From the NCBI GenBank assembly GCA_965644295.1, contig CBFFRP010000196.1, positions 1 to 64,000 on the forward strand: a stretch of DNA of 64,000 bases. Direction: 5' to 3'. A model generated the notes under the pieces. The model saw only the letters and a list, made by a program, of their open reading frames with translations. It made no database searches and was not told where the DNA came from. Numbering within the stretch: the first letter of the stretch is position 1; each line of letters begins with the position of its first letter. The translations under genes and the position numbers were made by a program. This DNA is from Paraphysomonas bandaiensis (Eukaryota; Chrysophyceae). Of the stretch, positions 1-12,100 are shown piece after piece.

Positions 1-444
1 TCCACTACAGCTTTTAATTGCTCACAAACAGCAAAACTCAACAATTAATTATCTTGATGAAACTAAACCCCATAAATATGAGCAGCATCCTACTTAAACC
101 GTATCGTTTAGAATAGGTTCAATAAGATATCAATGCAGGAATGGTGGTGGCATGTTTTTCTTAATGTCCTGTATCTGGAGCATCATATTATCAATTTCTT
201 GCTCAACTTCGGAACATACGATTTAGTTGACAATGAGGCACTATTAGTTACAATCATGCCTGTATCAGACCACCCACTATCACAACCAGTGCATGTCTAT
301 CAGGTACTATATCGACCGTAGGTAAACACTCGTGAAGATGTGATAAGTGCCCCATATTGACAACGTAACTAATTACTGCGTGCGGCCCCCCAGTGGGTGC
401 TGCCGAGTGCTGCGACCGCCCACCTCTACCTATGTACACATTGC
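1..444. other. intergenic, no gene seen
   Basis: Only short unconvincing reading frames are present. The stretch lies downstream of the minus-strand leucine-rich relic. I see no repeat family or structured element here. Confidence 0.5.
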
Positions 445-1236
445 TTAGTTCAGCAGTTCCCCACTCTGGGTTCTCACTGCATATTCAGCGCTGAAAACCA
501 TGTGATAATGATCATGTAATTGGTCAGAATCTATCGTCACTATATTACTATTTGTACAGCCACTATCAAAACCACTAATACCACACACATCTATGCTCTC
601 CAATTTACTGTACGGTGACTGCACTAACTTTAGTACCGCGCTTGTAGTGAGACGTGTAGACAACAGGGCAATGCGTTCCAAGTGAAAGCAACCACATGTG
701 GTAAAGAACTCAGTATCTTCAACATCAATATCTTCCCAATCGGTTGCTGGGGAAATATCTTTAGGTATTACAGTTGGCATAATTGCGTTCAGTGCGCAAT
801 CTGACACGCCACGTCCACCCAGTATTAAGAATTTGACGTTACTATTGCTAAATATTTTGATATTGTCATCTGTGACAGCCCCCTTTCTCGTCGCCATGGC
901 CGAGAATACAGTGGTTACTTCAGGAGGAAGTAGTGATAGCACATATTTCACATCTTCTACATCAATGTATTGTAAATACGACGTAATTGCCTCCAGAGAC
1001 CAGTAAGAAAGAGAATATATAGTAGTGCTCATTTCAATTTTTTCACAGTACTCTCTCACGATTTCATCAAATGTATCTTGTTTCTGAGTATCAGGAACAT
1101 ATCGTACCTTTCCATGACATAATTCATCATCATGAAGTCTATCTGCAACTAAGTGATCGAGTAGAGGAAATACACGTCGCTTCCCATACGGCTCGCAACG
1201 GTTAGGTGGTTCATATATGTAGCATCCTGACGAGCG
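445..1236 (-). pseudogene. leucine-rich protein fragment, probably decayed
   Basis: A minus-strand frame is open from about 1236 to a TAA at 445. The first in-frame ATG is at 1032, which would give 195 aa. The protein has regularly spaced leucines and hydrophobics, for example LEAITSYLQYIDVEDVKYVL and VKFLILGGRGVSDCALNAI, of the kind seen in F-box/leucine-rich-repeat proteins, but no canonical F-box can be named. Upstream of 1236 this frame hits a TGA. A second minus-strand frame (about 1177-1290) also reads like protein (GAEPNWKSDIADAIQSAR) and overlaps it. The two look like one coding region broken by an indel near 1210. Alternatively an intron could join them. No function is assigned. Confidence 0.35.
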
Positions 1237-2861
1237 GATTGTATGGCATCAGCAATATCTGATTTCCAATTAGGTTCTGCCCCATTCTGAGCGCGTACTT
1301 AGGTAGAGCCGGGTGGGGGTCGGGTGGGTACCTAACTAATACTTGATTTAAGTCCCATACGTTATTTGCTAGCTACCTACTGAACCATGAGTTGTCAGAC
1401 AAAGGAAATGTCAATGCAAAACAGCTTGTCTAGTTGCCTCAAGACGGCACAAGAAGTAAAAAAATATGTATATTAGCTGAGTGGGAGATTAAATTTTGTA
1501 ACATATTTTATAATTATATTACGACATGCACAAGACTAAGATTGTTATGACTGACATGCACAAGAGTACTACTTATGGTTTTACGCATGAACTGTCGCCT
1601 CTGGAATGAAATGACAGTTGAGGTAGCTATACTGGCAGCTAAAATGTAGTTCAGTACTAAATAATTGAAATTGAGACAGCAAGTAATAATTGCAATTATA
1701 ATTAACTACAACCTGCGACAATTAATTGATACGCAGCCCTGTTAGTTACTACTAGTTACTACATGTAATCATAAGTGGTACAAACTACATGTATGTAGCT
1801 AGTTAAAGAATCAAACTTACTACAGGATCATTAACATATGCTCAAATGTGTTCATTCTAAAACTGAGAGACGGATTATACAATTCAATGGGGTACCTGAA
1901 AGAAGCTTCAAAGACGATATCTACCAAAAGTCAGACAAAAAATTTTAGAAGAATCTCTAAATAATTCGTGATGGTGAATCATCATTTCTCAATATCGAAA
2001 TTGCTTTAATACAAATACAGTAATGATATAATATCAACATAGCTGAAAGCAGCCTTTTTGTTTCGAAGCCAGAAGACAATAAAATCCACTGATTTTATCT
2101 CATATATAAAAAGTCATTTAATTGATCAACAAAATGAGCAATAAGTTGATACCGGAGTAAAAAATAATTCCAATTTAATGGTCTACAACCTGCGCAGCCC
2201 TGATACATGTGAAGATGAATGTACGTAGTATTTGTGTTTAGTGAAAACAGAGGTGAACTATATCATAACCGTAAATACGTGATTACAAATTTAACGCAAT
2301 GTAAATAAATGATTGTGTAATATATTATACTCCTAAAAGCTTACCTCTAGAATGCGTACCATTATACGTATACTGTCATGGGAGCCGCTATGCACATATA
2401 GTGAATACAAGTTTCTGTTCAAGTACAGCATCCCAGTGTCATCTTGGGGTACTATTTTGTATTATTATATATTTCATGATTAACGATGACTTACTAACAC
2501 TCTTACACCTATGAGCTATAGCAATATATTGCAACAATGATATTGCGAGATAAAATGTTTTGCCATGCAATATTAATTGTGTGTAAAGACGGCTGACAAT
2601 ATTGTTGATGAACACTGGAACAGTCAAAGCGTGTTCAGACCATAAGATACTGTTTCGAATTTGAGTCCATAAAAATCTATATATTATTATTGAATAGTAT
2701 TCAGTATTTAGTAATTTAAAGTCATGATACAGTTATTTCGACAGATCTAGTGATCTTCAATGGTGGAAACTTTATTCTCTCCGGCTGTCCAAGTTCAATA
2801 GTATATAGTATATCACAATATTAAGTCCAGCAACTATACTGTTACTGTGTTATTTGCGCTG
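1237..2861. other. AT-rich intergenic region
   Basis: No supported gene. It carries one copy of dispersed repeat A (about 1535-1743) and a short related piece near 2184-2204 that shares the ACCTGCG...CAGCCCTG motif. The stretch around 1307-1331 is a G-rich tract. The rest is featureless AT-rich sequence. Confidence 0.5.
1535..1743 (+). repeat. dispersed repeat A, copy 1
   Basis: This stretch aligns, in inverted orientation, with 27803-28055 over about 200-250 bp with many substitutions. Shared words include CTAAGATTGTTATGACTGA, GACAGCAAGT, TAATTGCAATT, CTACAACCTGCG and ACGCAGCCCTG. There is no coding potential. It behaves like an old non-autonomous mobile repeat, and I cannot define its ends. 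Confidence 0.6.
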
Positions 2862-3865
2862 CTATAGTAGGGGGGGGGAGTCTTCACGTTGTTCCTCTTT
2901 AGCAGCACTATCGCATCCAGTAAAAACCCACCCAATGAAGAAAATCCAATTCCACCATTGGCCTCTCGCCTTCTTCGCAATTTTTTCATCAACAAAAGTA
3001 AATTTGTTTGTTCGCAACTCCACTCTCCGGCACACACGTTGAATAAATTGGTGGCAATTATTAATGTCTGCATCATATGGTTTAAAGTGCTCGCTGTCCA
3101 TCAAATAAGATGTCCACATCTTAATCCAAGGGACATTACAGGCTTTATAATTCTTGTCCATAATTCCTACGGACAGCATCGTTTAGCACATAATCACGTT
3201 TATAAATATATACAATTAATATGTACATTCGCATAGTTATCAAGAAGCCTTAGATATACATATACGTGTTCTTGCATATGTATACACTCACCTTGGTTGA
3301 ACCTTGTCACAATATACCGCGTCTTCATATTCACACGTCCATTAACGTTCTTCACGGAATCATAAAAAGTGTTGTCGTCACACATCTTTTCACCTAGAAG
3401 TTCTATCTTTCCATGAAAAACTTTGTTACCGTCCTTTGTTCGTAAGCGTAGATACAAAGACCAATGGGATAGACAGTTTCCTTCAATATAATAGCCGTCA
3501 ACGTGAGAATATGCGCGCGCCATATCAACCCATATCTCTTTGCGTTTGATGACAGCCAATACAGGTGATAGTTTCATAGATTGCATGGTGGTTATGAGGG
3601 TTAATACGAGCTCAGGATTATCATAATATAAGAAGAAATGATGAGCACAAAAGTGTTGAAAGACTTTATAGTATTCATCCGTTAATGATGCTTTTGCTTG
3701 CATTTGATGAAGTTCAAATTGTCCTAAAAAAGAAGAAGGATTACTACCATCTTGTTGTACAACTTCCACGATATGCTCCTCTGTGATCTTCTCAGATGTG
3801 GCGGGATCATCTATCTTGACACTTCCTAATGGTTCACTAATATGAAAAGCAACATCAAGTACCAT
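2862..3865 (-). CDS. predicted permuted papain-fold hydrolase (LRAT/PPPDE-like)
   Basis: Two exons, 3865-3292 and 3166-2862, are joined across a 125-bp intron with a GTGAGT donor; the product is 292 aa. The ATG at 3865 is the first in the frame. No single family can be named from sequence alone. Two blocks suggest a circularly permuted papain fold (NlpC/P60-LRAT-PPPDE class): a histidine in CLSHWSLYLRLR, about residues 136-147, and downstream an asparagine-cysteine motif, DINNCHQFIQRV, about residues 224-235. His-before-Cys order and the NNC context are typical of LRAT-like and PPPDE-like enzymes. A hydrophobic segment near the C-terminus (WWNWIFFIGWVFTGC) may anchor it in a membrane. Such enzymes act as acyltransferases or thiol peptidases, but the substrate here is unknown. 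It diverges from the FG-GAP gene at 4821. Confidence 0.55.
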
Positions 3866-4142
3866 GATAATGAATAGAATGTATTGAAAATATTTGTGTT
3901 GATTGATAAGTAGTGAATAGTGAGGTTTGTGTGAGGGTTTATTATGTTAATATGCTGTGTATGTGTATATATATGTGTGTGTGATTGTATGTATGGATAG
4001 ATACGGAAATGATGGTTTGGATTGTGAGAAGTGGTGTGGTGAAGTCCCGGAAATGGAGAGTATTCAAAGAACGTGCTTGTTCCGAAGATTCTCAGCGAAC
4101 TGCTGCTGGTACTATACTTGCCTTACTTCGGTACCTACCTAC

Positions 4143-4173
<31 letters not shown>

Positions 4174-4820
4174 CATACATACATACATACATACATACAT
4201 ACATACATACATACATACATACATACATACATACATACATACATACATACATACATACATACATACATACATACATACATACATACATACATACATACAT
4301 ACATACATACATACATACATACATACATACATACATACATACATACATACATACATACATACATACCTACATACCTACATACCTACATACCTACATACCT
4401 ACATACCTACATACCTACATACCTACATACCTACATACCTACATACCTACATACATACATACATACATACATACATACATACATACATACATACATACAT
4501 ACATACATACATACATACATACATACATACATACATACATACATACATACATACATACATACATACATACATACATACATACATACATACATACATACAT
4601 ACACCGTATCGGCATCCTTCGTGTATTTTTGTTCAAAGATGCCTCTAATATTGAGGCAACAATTATCTGTGTTCTAGCCGTTATTGTATTGCAGTAATAT
4701 AGACGAATTTTGATTCATTATATTTCCGAAAAATAATATGCTGACTGCCGCCGATACGACACTCATATACATATATATCTACTCATACCCCCCATATATA
4801 CCTCCTACTATGTCCAACCA
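3866..4820. other. divergent intergenic region with large microsatellite
   Basis: This lies between the divergent genes starting at 3865 (minus) and 4821 (plus), so it should hold both promoters. Its centre is the CATA microsatellite. The last 80 bp before the FG-GAP start contain TATATA-rich sequence and a CCCCCCATATATACC stretch, which could be core promoter. This is inferred from position only. Confidence 0.4.
4143..4603 (+). repeat. (CATA)n microsatellite with a CATACCTA core
   Basis: About 460 bp of uninterrupted 4-bp repeat (ACAT/CATA phase). From about 4363 to 4452 every second unit carries a C, giving an 8-bp higher-order unit (ACATACCT), flanked on both sides by pure CATA. Long open frames across it (IHTY... 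or MYVC...) are artefacts of a repeat without stops. It ends about 220 bp upstream of the FG-GAP start codon. Confidence 0.95.
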
Positions 4821-6724
4821 ATGAATCCCCTTCTAATCCTCTTCCCCATCATTTTCACACTCTCTCTATCATCAGACATCACACAACACACGATTGATTA
4901 TACTGAAACGAAATTATTTTCTATATATGGGAAACGTAAAGATTATTTCGGTCATGCTATAGCAATACACGATCATTGGATCATATCAGGGGCTTATTCA
5001 TCTAGTTCCTTCTTAAGAGACTCTGGAGCAGCATTTTCTTTCTTAAGAAATGTTTCATATGATCCTTATTTAATGATGAATGTAACTGTATGGAAGGAAG
5101 ATGCGTATCTTCTTGGATCAGAGATTATGCCACATGATTATTTTGGTGGTAGTATTGCTTTATGGAAAAATACAGCAATTGTTGGAGCATATTTAGATGA
5201 GAATCTTGGAACAAATTCTGGGACAGCATATGTATTTGTTTATCATGAGGGTATGTGGAAGGAACAAGAGAAATTATCTCCTGAAGGGGCGATGGCAGCG
5301 GATTATTTTGGTCAGAGTGTAGGAATATATGATGATACGGCAATTATTGGAGCCTATGGCCAGGCAGATTCGGGGTATTACCGCGGTGCAGCTTATATAT
5401 TTGCCCGCAGTCACCGTCGATGGTCGCAGGTGGCAATGATTCGGCCCAACGATGTCGAAGATAACCATATGTTCGGGTTTGCTGTAGAAATATTCAATAA
5501 TACGGTTGCAGTAGGAGCTTATGGTGATACCTCAGAAGGTGCGAATACTGGGGCGGTGTACATGTTTGAGTACGTGGTATCTGGTGCGAATGACACAGAA
5601 ATTGGGTCGTGGGTGCAGACACAGAAGTTAATAGCAAGAGATGCGAAGCAGCACAGCAACTTTGGAATTGCGCTGGACCTCACTGAGTCCATGACGTACT
5701 ATGACGAAACATACTACACTCTTGTGGTAGGTGCCAGTCTCGCGAAGGGCGTGGCATCCAGCTCTGGTGCGGCCTATGTCTTCACATCCGCTGTGGGTGG
5801 CTCCACATGGTCCGTTCAAGCAAAGCTCTTCGCATACGATGCCGTCGGAGATGAGCGCTTTGGTGCTGCAGTTGCTGTTGATGGTGATAGTATCTTGGTA
5901 GGCGCTCCTGATGATTGTGCGGTAGGTACGGACTCAGGAGCTGCTTATCTGTACAAACAATCCAGCAGTAGCACTTCGAACAGAGGAAGATGGCAGTTTT
6001 CTCGAAAACTAATTGGGAATGACACTGTGGCGTATGATAATTTTGGGACATCTGTTGATATTTGGGGCTCCACATTGGTAGTTGGTTCTGAGCAAGCCAA
6101 CGGCATTGAGCTGAGCACCGGGGCGTTATACGTTATCACAGCGTATGACGTAGAGCAGAAAGTATCTAAAAAGAGCAGCATATTAGCTACAGAGAAAGAC
6201 CAGTTCGTGTTTATTCTGAACATGTTGCCCATCCTGCTGGTCATGCTTCCGGTGTGCGTTTTTTCCTCTGTCATATACTTTCATAGACACTACAAATCGA
6301 TTGCCCATGTGATCAGCAGAAGAATCACTCGTAGCGAGCTGCCGTTGCAGGAGTACGCCTCCATGCATGGGTCTGTACACTCCAGTAGAACATCACAGCA
6401 TGGGGACGATTCGTCTGTGGATAATGTGAGTATTTGGTTGTACTGCAGCTTCCCATATGCTGTTTAAACTATATATAGAGTGTCGACGTAAGCCAGCACA
6501 CGTACAAACCAGGCTGGCGAAACAATAGTGGGGATTTGGTCGGAGGCTATCAAGAAGACCCCCTTGAAGTTGCAATCAAAAATGCATCGCAAGATACTAC
6601 TCCAATGGTAAGTACTCTAGTGTATTTTTTTCGTTTGCTTATTTGGCAATGTTCTTACGACTGATAGTTGATGCATCACCTCCGCCACTCTGGGAGAATA
6701 TCTGGTGGAACGTATATGAAATAG
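4821..6724 (+). CDS. FG-GAP repeat transmembrane protein (integrin-alpha-like)
   Basis: Three exons (4821-6425, 6479-6607, 6668-6724) with introns of 53 and 60 bp give 596 aa. A hydrophobic leader (LLILFPIIFTLSLSS) looks like a signal peptide. Seven FG-GAP repeats follow: DYFGHAIAI, DYFGGSIALW, DYFGQSVGI, HMFGFAVEI, SNFGIALDL, ERFGAAVAV and DNFGTSVDI, each with a GA(Y/P/S) turn and usually a (S/T)GA(A/V)Y(V/M)F strand about 30 residues later. That matches a seven-bladed propeller. One membrane helix (residues about 465-492, LNMLPILLVMLPVCVFSSVI) leads into a cytoplasmic tail encoded mainly by exons 2-3. It is probably a surface adhesion or receptor protein. The first 400 nt use mostly A/T-ending codons and the later part far more G/C. 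The tail exons are supported by reading frame only. Confidence 0.88.
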
Positions 6725-9129
6725 TTAGCTATAAAATTGTTTTTACTTTCTCAAGATTCTTGGCCTGCTGTTGTGATCACTAATTCACATAGGTGTTGTA
6801 TTATGCGCTAGTAAGATGTGCAGTATAGAGTTTGATTTTTCATGCTTTTTAGTTTCGTGTGATTAACTAAAGTGCCCCCTTTATCCTAATATGGGCAATC
6901 CTATGTAGTAGCAAATCAATGAACTTTTCATCAAGGAAGCAACGTTTTGAAGTCTTTTTTTCTCGCAACCTATTGCGGTGCTTACTGATCCCTCGATCCG
7001 TGTTTTGGTTCACAGTAGACTGTAATGTGTAATATGGTTATTGACGGATTGACAGACTTATTTACATTGCATACTCATCTTAAGCAATAAAGTGAACCTT
7101 CATGTTAACTTAATAACCTTCACATCTATTCTACAACCACGAGAACCAATCGTGACATGCATCGAAAAGTATCTTGCATAAACACACGTAGGGTTAAGCT
7201 ACATCCACAATATGATATAGTGTGTCGTTCAGGTACCAGGGCGGTATTAATCGTAGTGAATAATATTTTCTTCTGCTGTATGCTAGAATTTTTATATTGT
7301 GCAATTGAAATGAGTAAAAAGCGTACAATGGGTGACACCAATGGGTGACACCAACTCGTAGTTGTATCGGCTAAATATAGAAAGTAAATTCAGTAACTGA
7401 TGTATAACAATATAAGATACATAATTGCCTGTTGAACATACGATAAACAGGTGATAAAGAGAACAGATGTTTTATGAATATGTTGAGAAATAGTTATCAT
7501 TCTTTCTTGAAAGTAAGTTGTGTGCAACAAAGCATTTTGCAATAATAGCTGATTTCAAGTTGGAATAGGTACGACTGCGTTAGCTAAATTATATATTAGG
7601 AGAGATATAGTAATATTGTGGTATTATTGTTGTAATGTGATTATAGCAACATACCAGTCAACACCAATAACTTCTCTAAAAGTCATATCTCTAATAGATA
7701 CTGTTGTAGATTCAGCTCTGTGGCATATTTTATTCCAACTTCTGTTGTTGTAATTTTAGTAGTCGACAAACTTCAACAAGCTACATGCATCATGTACGTA
7801 CGTAAGAGTAGGTAATAGGTTGATGGTTTCCGTGTAGAACTATATCTCGTGATGTGAAGATTCTATCTGCAACTTTGAATTCAGAGAGAGAGTTTTGCAT
7901 TGCGCATTGAGCGATTAAAAGCTATATTTCAGGATTTTAAATTATCACCGTTACTTAAATAATACAGTAACAGGACAGTATTATATGGAATCTAAAAGGC
8001 TATGATATAGTTTAGATGAACTAAATATACTGACTTTATAACTATAGAAGACCTGATAATAGATTGATTGGTCTTGGAGATAATATAATATATATATCTA
8101 GCGTTTGCCAATTATTGATAAGTGATAATAGTTTTACTAATTAGTTCAACGTTCAGTTACTTATGCTATTTTAAACACCAAAAAAATGTCAATGATATAG
8201 AGTCCTCAACAAAGGTTGGACTCGCACCTTTTCGTGGTGTTCTGGGGGGTAAGTACCGGAGATATTATAAGTACAAAGTGAGCCGCAAACATAGTCAGCA
8301 GATATTCTTCTGCCCACTCATAGCCGAATGCTTGTGTGGTACATGGGACACTAATAAGTATCACTAGTGTAGACATCTTTGGGTCTTGACGAATTAACAG
8401 GCATCCGGGAGTGGGCCTACCTCAAGGGCATCCGGGGTATTGGGCTGTCTGCTGAAGTTAAGCATCCGGAATGATCACCTTAGGGACTCAAATATTTTGA
8501 AGTCATCAGGTGTCAGGTATATCAACATTCTGCTTGCTCACTGCGTTCGGTTTGAGTGATAGAGCAAAGTGGTTGTAGCTTGGTACTTGTGGCGGCGCAC
8601 AAGCAGCTTTCGTAGTGTTAGTAGTAGTAGAATATCAAAGTTAAGCATTCGTAGTAAGTTAACTGTTTAATTAGTTTTGACTGTTAAAAGCCTATTGCTA
8701 ATAAGACACTCACAACAATGATTTAGAACAAGTTTAACTTTAGTGTTACGTCCAATGCTAGTACCTATAGCATATTAACATAAATCCCAGCTCTACCTTA
8801 AATTGTTTGTGATAGTGCATATTAACACCCTTTAGTTGTGGAATACGTTAGTAGACAATGAAAATGTACTTTATTCAACCCCTAACGACTAGGAAAATTT
8901 CAAAAAAGCTTGTGTTTACAACTATTGAGCTACAGTGCATAGGCTCTTAATGGCCTATTCAATACATGTCACGTCCAGAAAATACAGAAATTCAGGTGGC
9001 ATTTACGAAATACACTTTTGCTGTATTATAATCAGCAAGGGACAACAAGGTTGCACTGTATCCTAACATCTATGCACATTGAAATGTTCAACTCTGATAG
9101 CTAATTTGATATTTACACTTGTAAATAAT
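6725..9129. other. intergenic region between convergent genes
   Basis: This lies between the 3' ends of the FG-GAP gene and the large coiled-coil gene. No gene is supported. A copy of dispersed repeat C lies at about 8195-8640, and 8686-8715 has the family's GCCTATTGCTAATAAGACA edge motif. The remainder is unremarkable AT-rich sequence. Confidence 0.5.
8195..8640 (+). repeat. dispersed repeat C, copy 1
   Basis: This shares long blocks with 16630-16910 and 61035-61440: CCTCAACAAAGGTTGGACTC, GTAAGTACCGGAGA, TCTGCCCACTCATAGCCGAA, GGCATCCGGG, GCTGAAGTTAAGCATCCGG and GCACAAGCAGCTTTCGTAG. Several copies are flanked by GCCTATTGCTAATAA. It has no convincing protein, so it is most likely a non-autonomous mobile repeat. 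Confidence 0.7.
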
Positions 9130-12100
9130 TTATCCCCCACCACTCCCTTTACGAAGAGGTGATATACGGGGAAACAGTGGTTCCGATGCACGATGCTCGG
9201 GTTGCGCAGATTTCAAAGAATTATCCCTCGGTACTCCAGAAGACGATTTCACCTTCCTTGTCTTTTTCGATTTAGATTTACTAGAATTCTTTTCTCTCGT
9301 GGTGCTTTCAGCCTGCGAGATTCCCGGCGCACTAAAGCTCTTCTCTCGAGATGGAGCAGAGTCAGTACGTGCACTGTCGACACCGTCAGCGTCGTGATAT
9401 CCACCATCATCATGTTGGTCATCTATGCCGTTGTTATCGAAAGAAATGTTCGGAGGAGTTGCGGGCATCAAACTAGGGGCATCGAATGCGAAGTCCTCTT
9501 CTCCATCATCATGAAGGTATGTTGCACCCTCAACCTTCCTGCCTCCGCCACGACTCCCTACATCTCTACTCGTTTGACCACCAGTACCACGATTCACCTG
9601 ACCCGACTGATTTCTAGAAGATCCGCCACCACCACCTCTCACTTTTAAAAATTTCTGTGTGCGAGCAATCGAATCTGCCACAGCGTTACTTCCACTCTCA
9701 GAAGTAACCGACTCATTGCCCTGATTGGGCCTCCCATAAGTTGGACGGTTGCTGCCTGCGGCGGCAATAGTCCTCGCGAACTCCTCCTCATCCACTACAT
9801 CGTCCCCAGGACTGCATGGTGGGGGCTGGGATACACTGTGTGATATCGGAGAAGGCCTGAAGGATTGTATCGGTGACATCTTTTGGGGAATCGGGTCATC
9901 GTCGCCTGCGTGAAACGAGTGGGACGCCGCGTATGTATCCTTGTAGGAATCATTGTGGTTATCACCACTATATTGTCCGCCATACATACCCATACCAGCC
10001 CCAATTTCTCCATCACCATCACCACCGTCGTCATACTCACCGTACACACTCGTGCCATACTTGCTCTCCAAGTACTCATCACCACCACCAATGTACATGC
10101 GATTGGAACTATCAAAGTCATTCTCGGTCTCGTCCTGATAGACGCTACTCTGGGTAGCTGCATGTGGACTTCCCCAGCTCTCATCAAATCGCTTCGATGG
10201 AGAAGACAACTGCCGTTGTAGCTTAACGTCTAACGCACGTTTCATTTTGTCTGTTTTCGCGAGCTCAACTTTGAGATCAGAAAGTTCATTTTCTAGCTTC
10301 GCTATGGTAGCTCTAAGATCCTGAGCCTTTGACCGGTCCTCTTGGTGCTGCTTTTCAAGATCGCTAATCCTAGAATCCTTACTTTCATTAGAATTCTTCA
10401 GACGAACAATTTCTGCGTTGAGCTGAGAGAGCATTACTTCCTTGTCTGATTTGTCTGTTTGAGTTTGATAGAGCTTTTCTTGCATCGACTCTTTCGTTGC
10501 TTCCAGTCTAGACTGCAATTCAGTAATCTTCTGATGTGCTCTATTCATTTCTTGGGAATTACCCTGTCGTTCCTTCGAGAGTGCATCTTCCGTTCGCTTC
10601 AGTTCTTCGATTAATCCACTTATTGTATCATTGCTGGTGTTCTGTAATTTCGTATAATTCGCAGAGCTGCTCTCAACTTCAGCACTCAAACGAGATATGG
10701 TCTCTTTATTTTCATTCAGTTGGCGGTTTGCGTTGCTTAAATTGGATCGCAGTTTCTTCGATTCCAGAAAACTGTGTTTCTCTAACCTTTCGATTTCTTC
10801 ATTCGCTTTTGCGAGAAGTTTCATGTGCCGCTGAAGGTTACTCTCAAAGTCAATCGCACTTGCCTTGTTCTTCCTGCATTGTGAAGTCATTGCTTCCAGG
10901 TCCGCCGTAGACTTCGCCAGATCGGACTCAAGGGATTTGCACTTTTCCTCTAAGTCCTTCACTCTATCATTTAAATGAGTAACATCACTTCCTGCTCGTG
11001 CCCTCTCCATACGAAGACTTACAAGTTCCATCTCGATCTTAGACTTGAGATCAAGTAGTGTTTTGACTTTACCACCCATGTGTTGCGCTTCACGTTTGGC
11101 AGTCGCAATTTCCTTACCAGCACTGAGCTGAAACTCTTCATGTTCAGTACGCAATAGCTTTAGCTCTGTGGCCCATTTCTCGGCATTCAAAACTGCCTGT
11201 TTTTCAGATGCCTCTAGATCTGATAGCCGTTGGCGCTCAGCAGCAAGCTCATCGGTTAGGGCCTGGTTACGAGCTGACAGCTCACCTACTTGGTGCGCTG
11301 CAGTTTTCCGGCTCTCTTTCACAATCCCATCCAGTCGAGATATGTCGAGCTTGAACTGTGTCTCCCCATCAGAAAGGCGAGTGGTTAGCTCCTTTTCCCT
11401 TTTGGCACTCTCTTCAAGTTGTTTCTCTAGCCTGCTGTTTTCAGCTCTCAGTTCCTTGGCCTCCTCCGTGGCATTCACCAAACTAGTGTTGATTGTGTTT
11501 ACGTTTTTCTCCACCATTGACTTTGCTCTCTGCTCGGAAGCCAACTGCTCCATGAGATGAGACGTTTCTGCGAGTAATTCCTGTTTCTCTGATTCGAGTG
11601 AACGAATACGGTTATTCTTAGACTTCATTTCCTGCTGAATTTTAGCCCGGTCCGTGTCTATAGCATGTTGAAAAATCTTTTCCTTTTTCTTCAGCTCCAT
11701 GTTCATTTCTTCAATGGTTCTCTGCATCTTTGTTGACTCAGCACGAAGCGCATCTCTCTCCTTGCTGCAGGCGGATAGCTCGTCCAGTCGCTTTTCCAAC
11801 TCAGCTTTTAGTACCCCCGACATGTGCGAAACTTTCGATACTTCTTCCTGACACATCTCCTGGATTTTGTCCTTCTCCTGTTCGAGTTCTGTGATTCGGG
11901 ATTCCTTCTCCTCGATAGTTTCCTGAAGTTCCTTGACCTGACTTTCCACGCTGAGCTCACGTTCCTTTAATTGCTGCACATCAACCCACTGCTTGTCATG
12001 TGCAGCGCGAAGCTGTTCTTCCAAAGCAGTAGCATGCGTTATACTACTCTGAAGTTTTACATCCGCTTCGTCTCGAGCTTCTGCCATGGCCTTGACCTCT

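Noticed and set aside
3957-4697. Open frames of 190-246 codons rich in IHTY, plus MYVC frames on the other strand
   Set aside because: They are translations of a stop-free tetranucleotide repeat, with no other coding signal.
8195-8640. GCTGAAGTTAAGCATCC recalls the conserved GAAGTTAAGC of 5S rRNA
   Set aside because: The rest of the 120-nt 5S pattern (C-box spacing, helices) is not present, so the similarity is probably chance.
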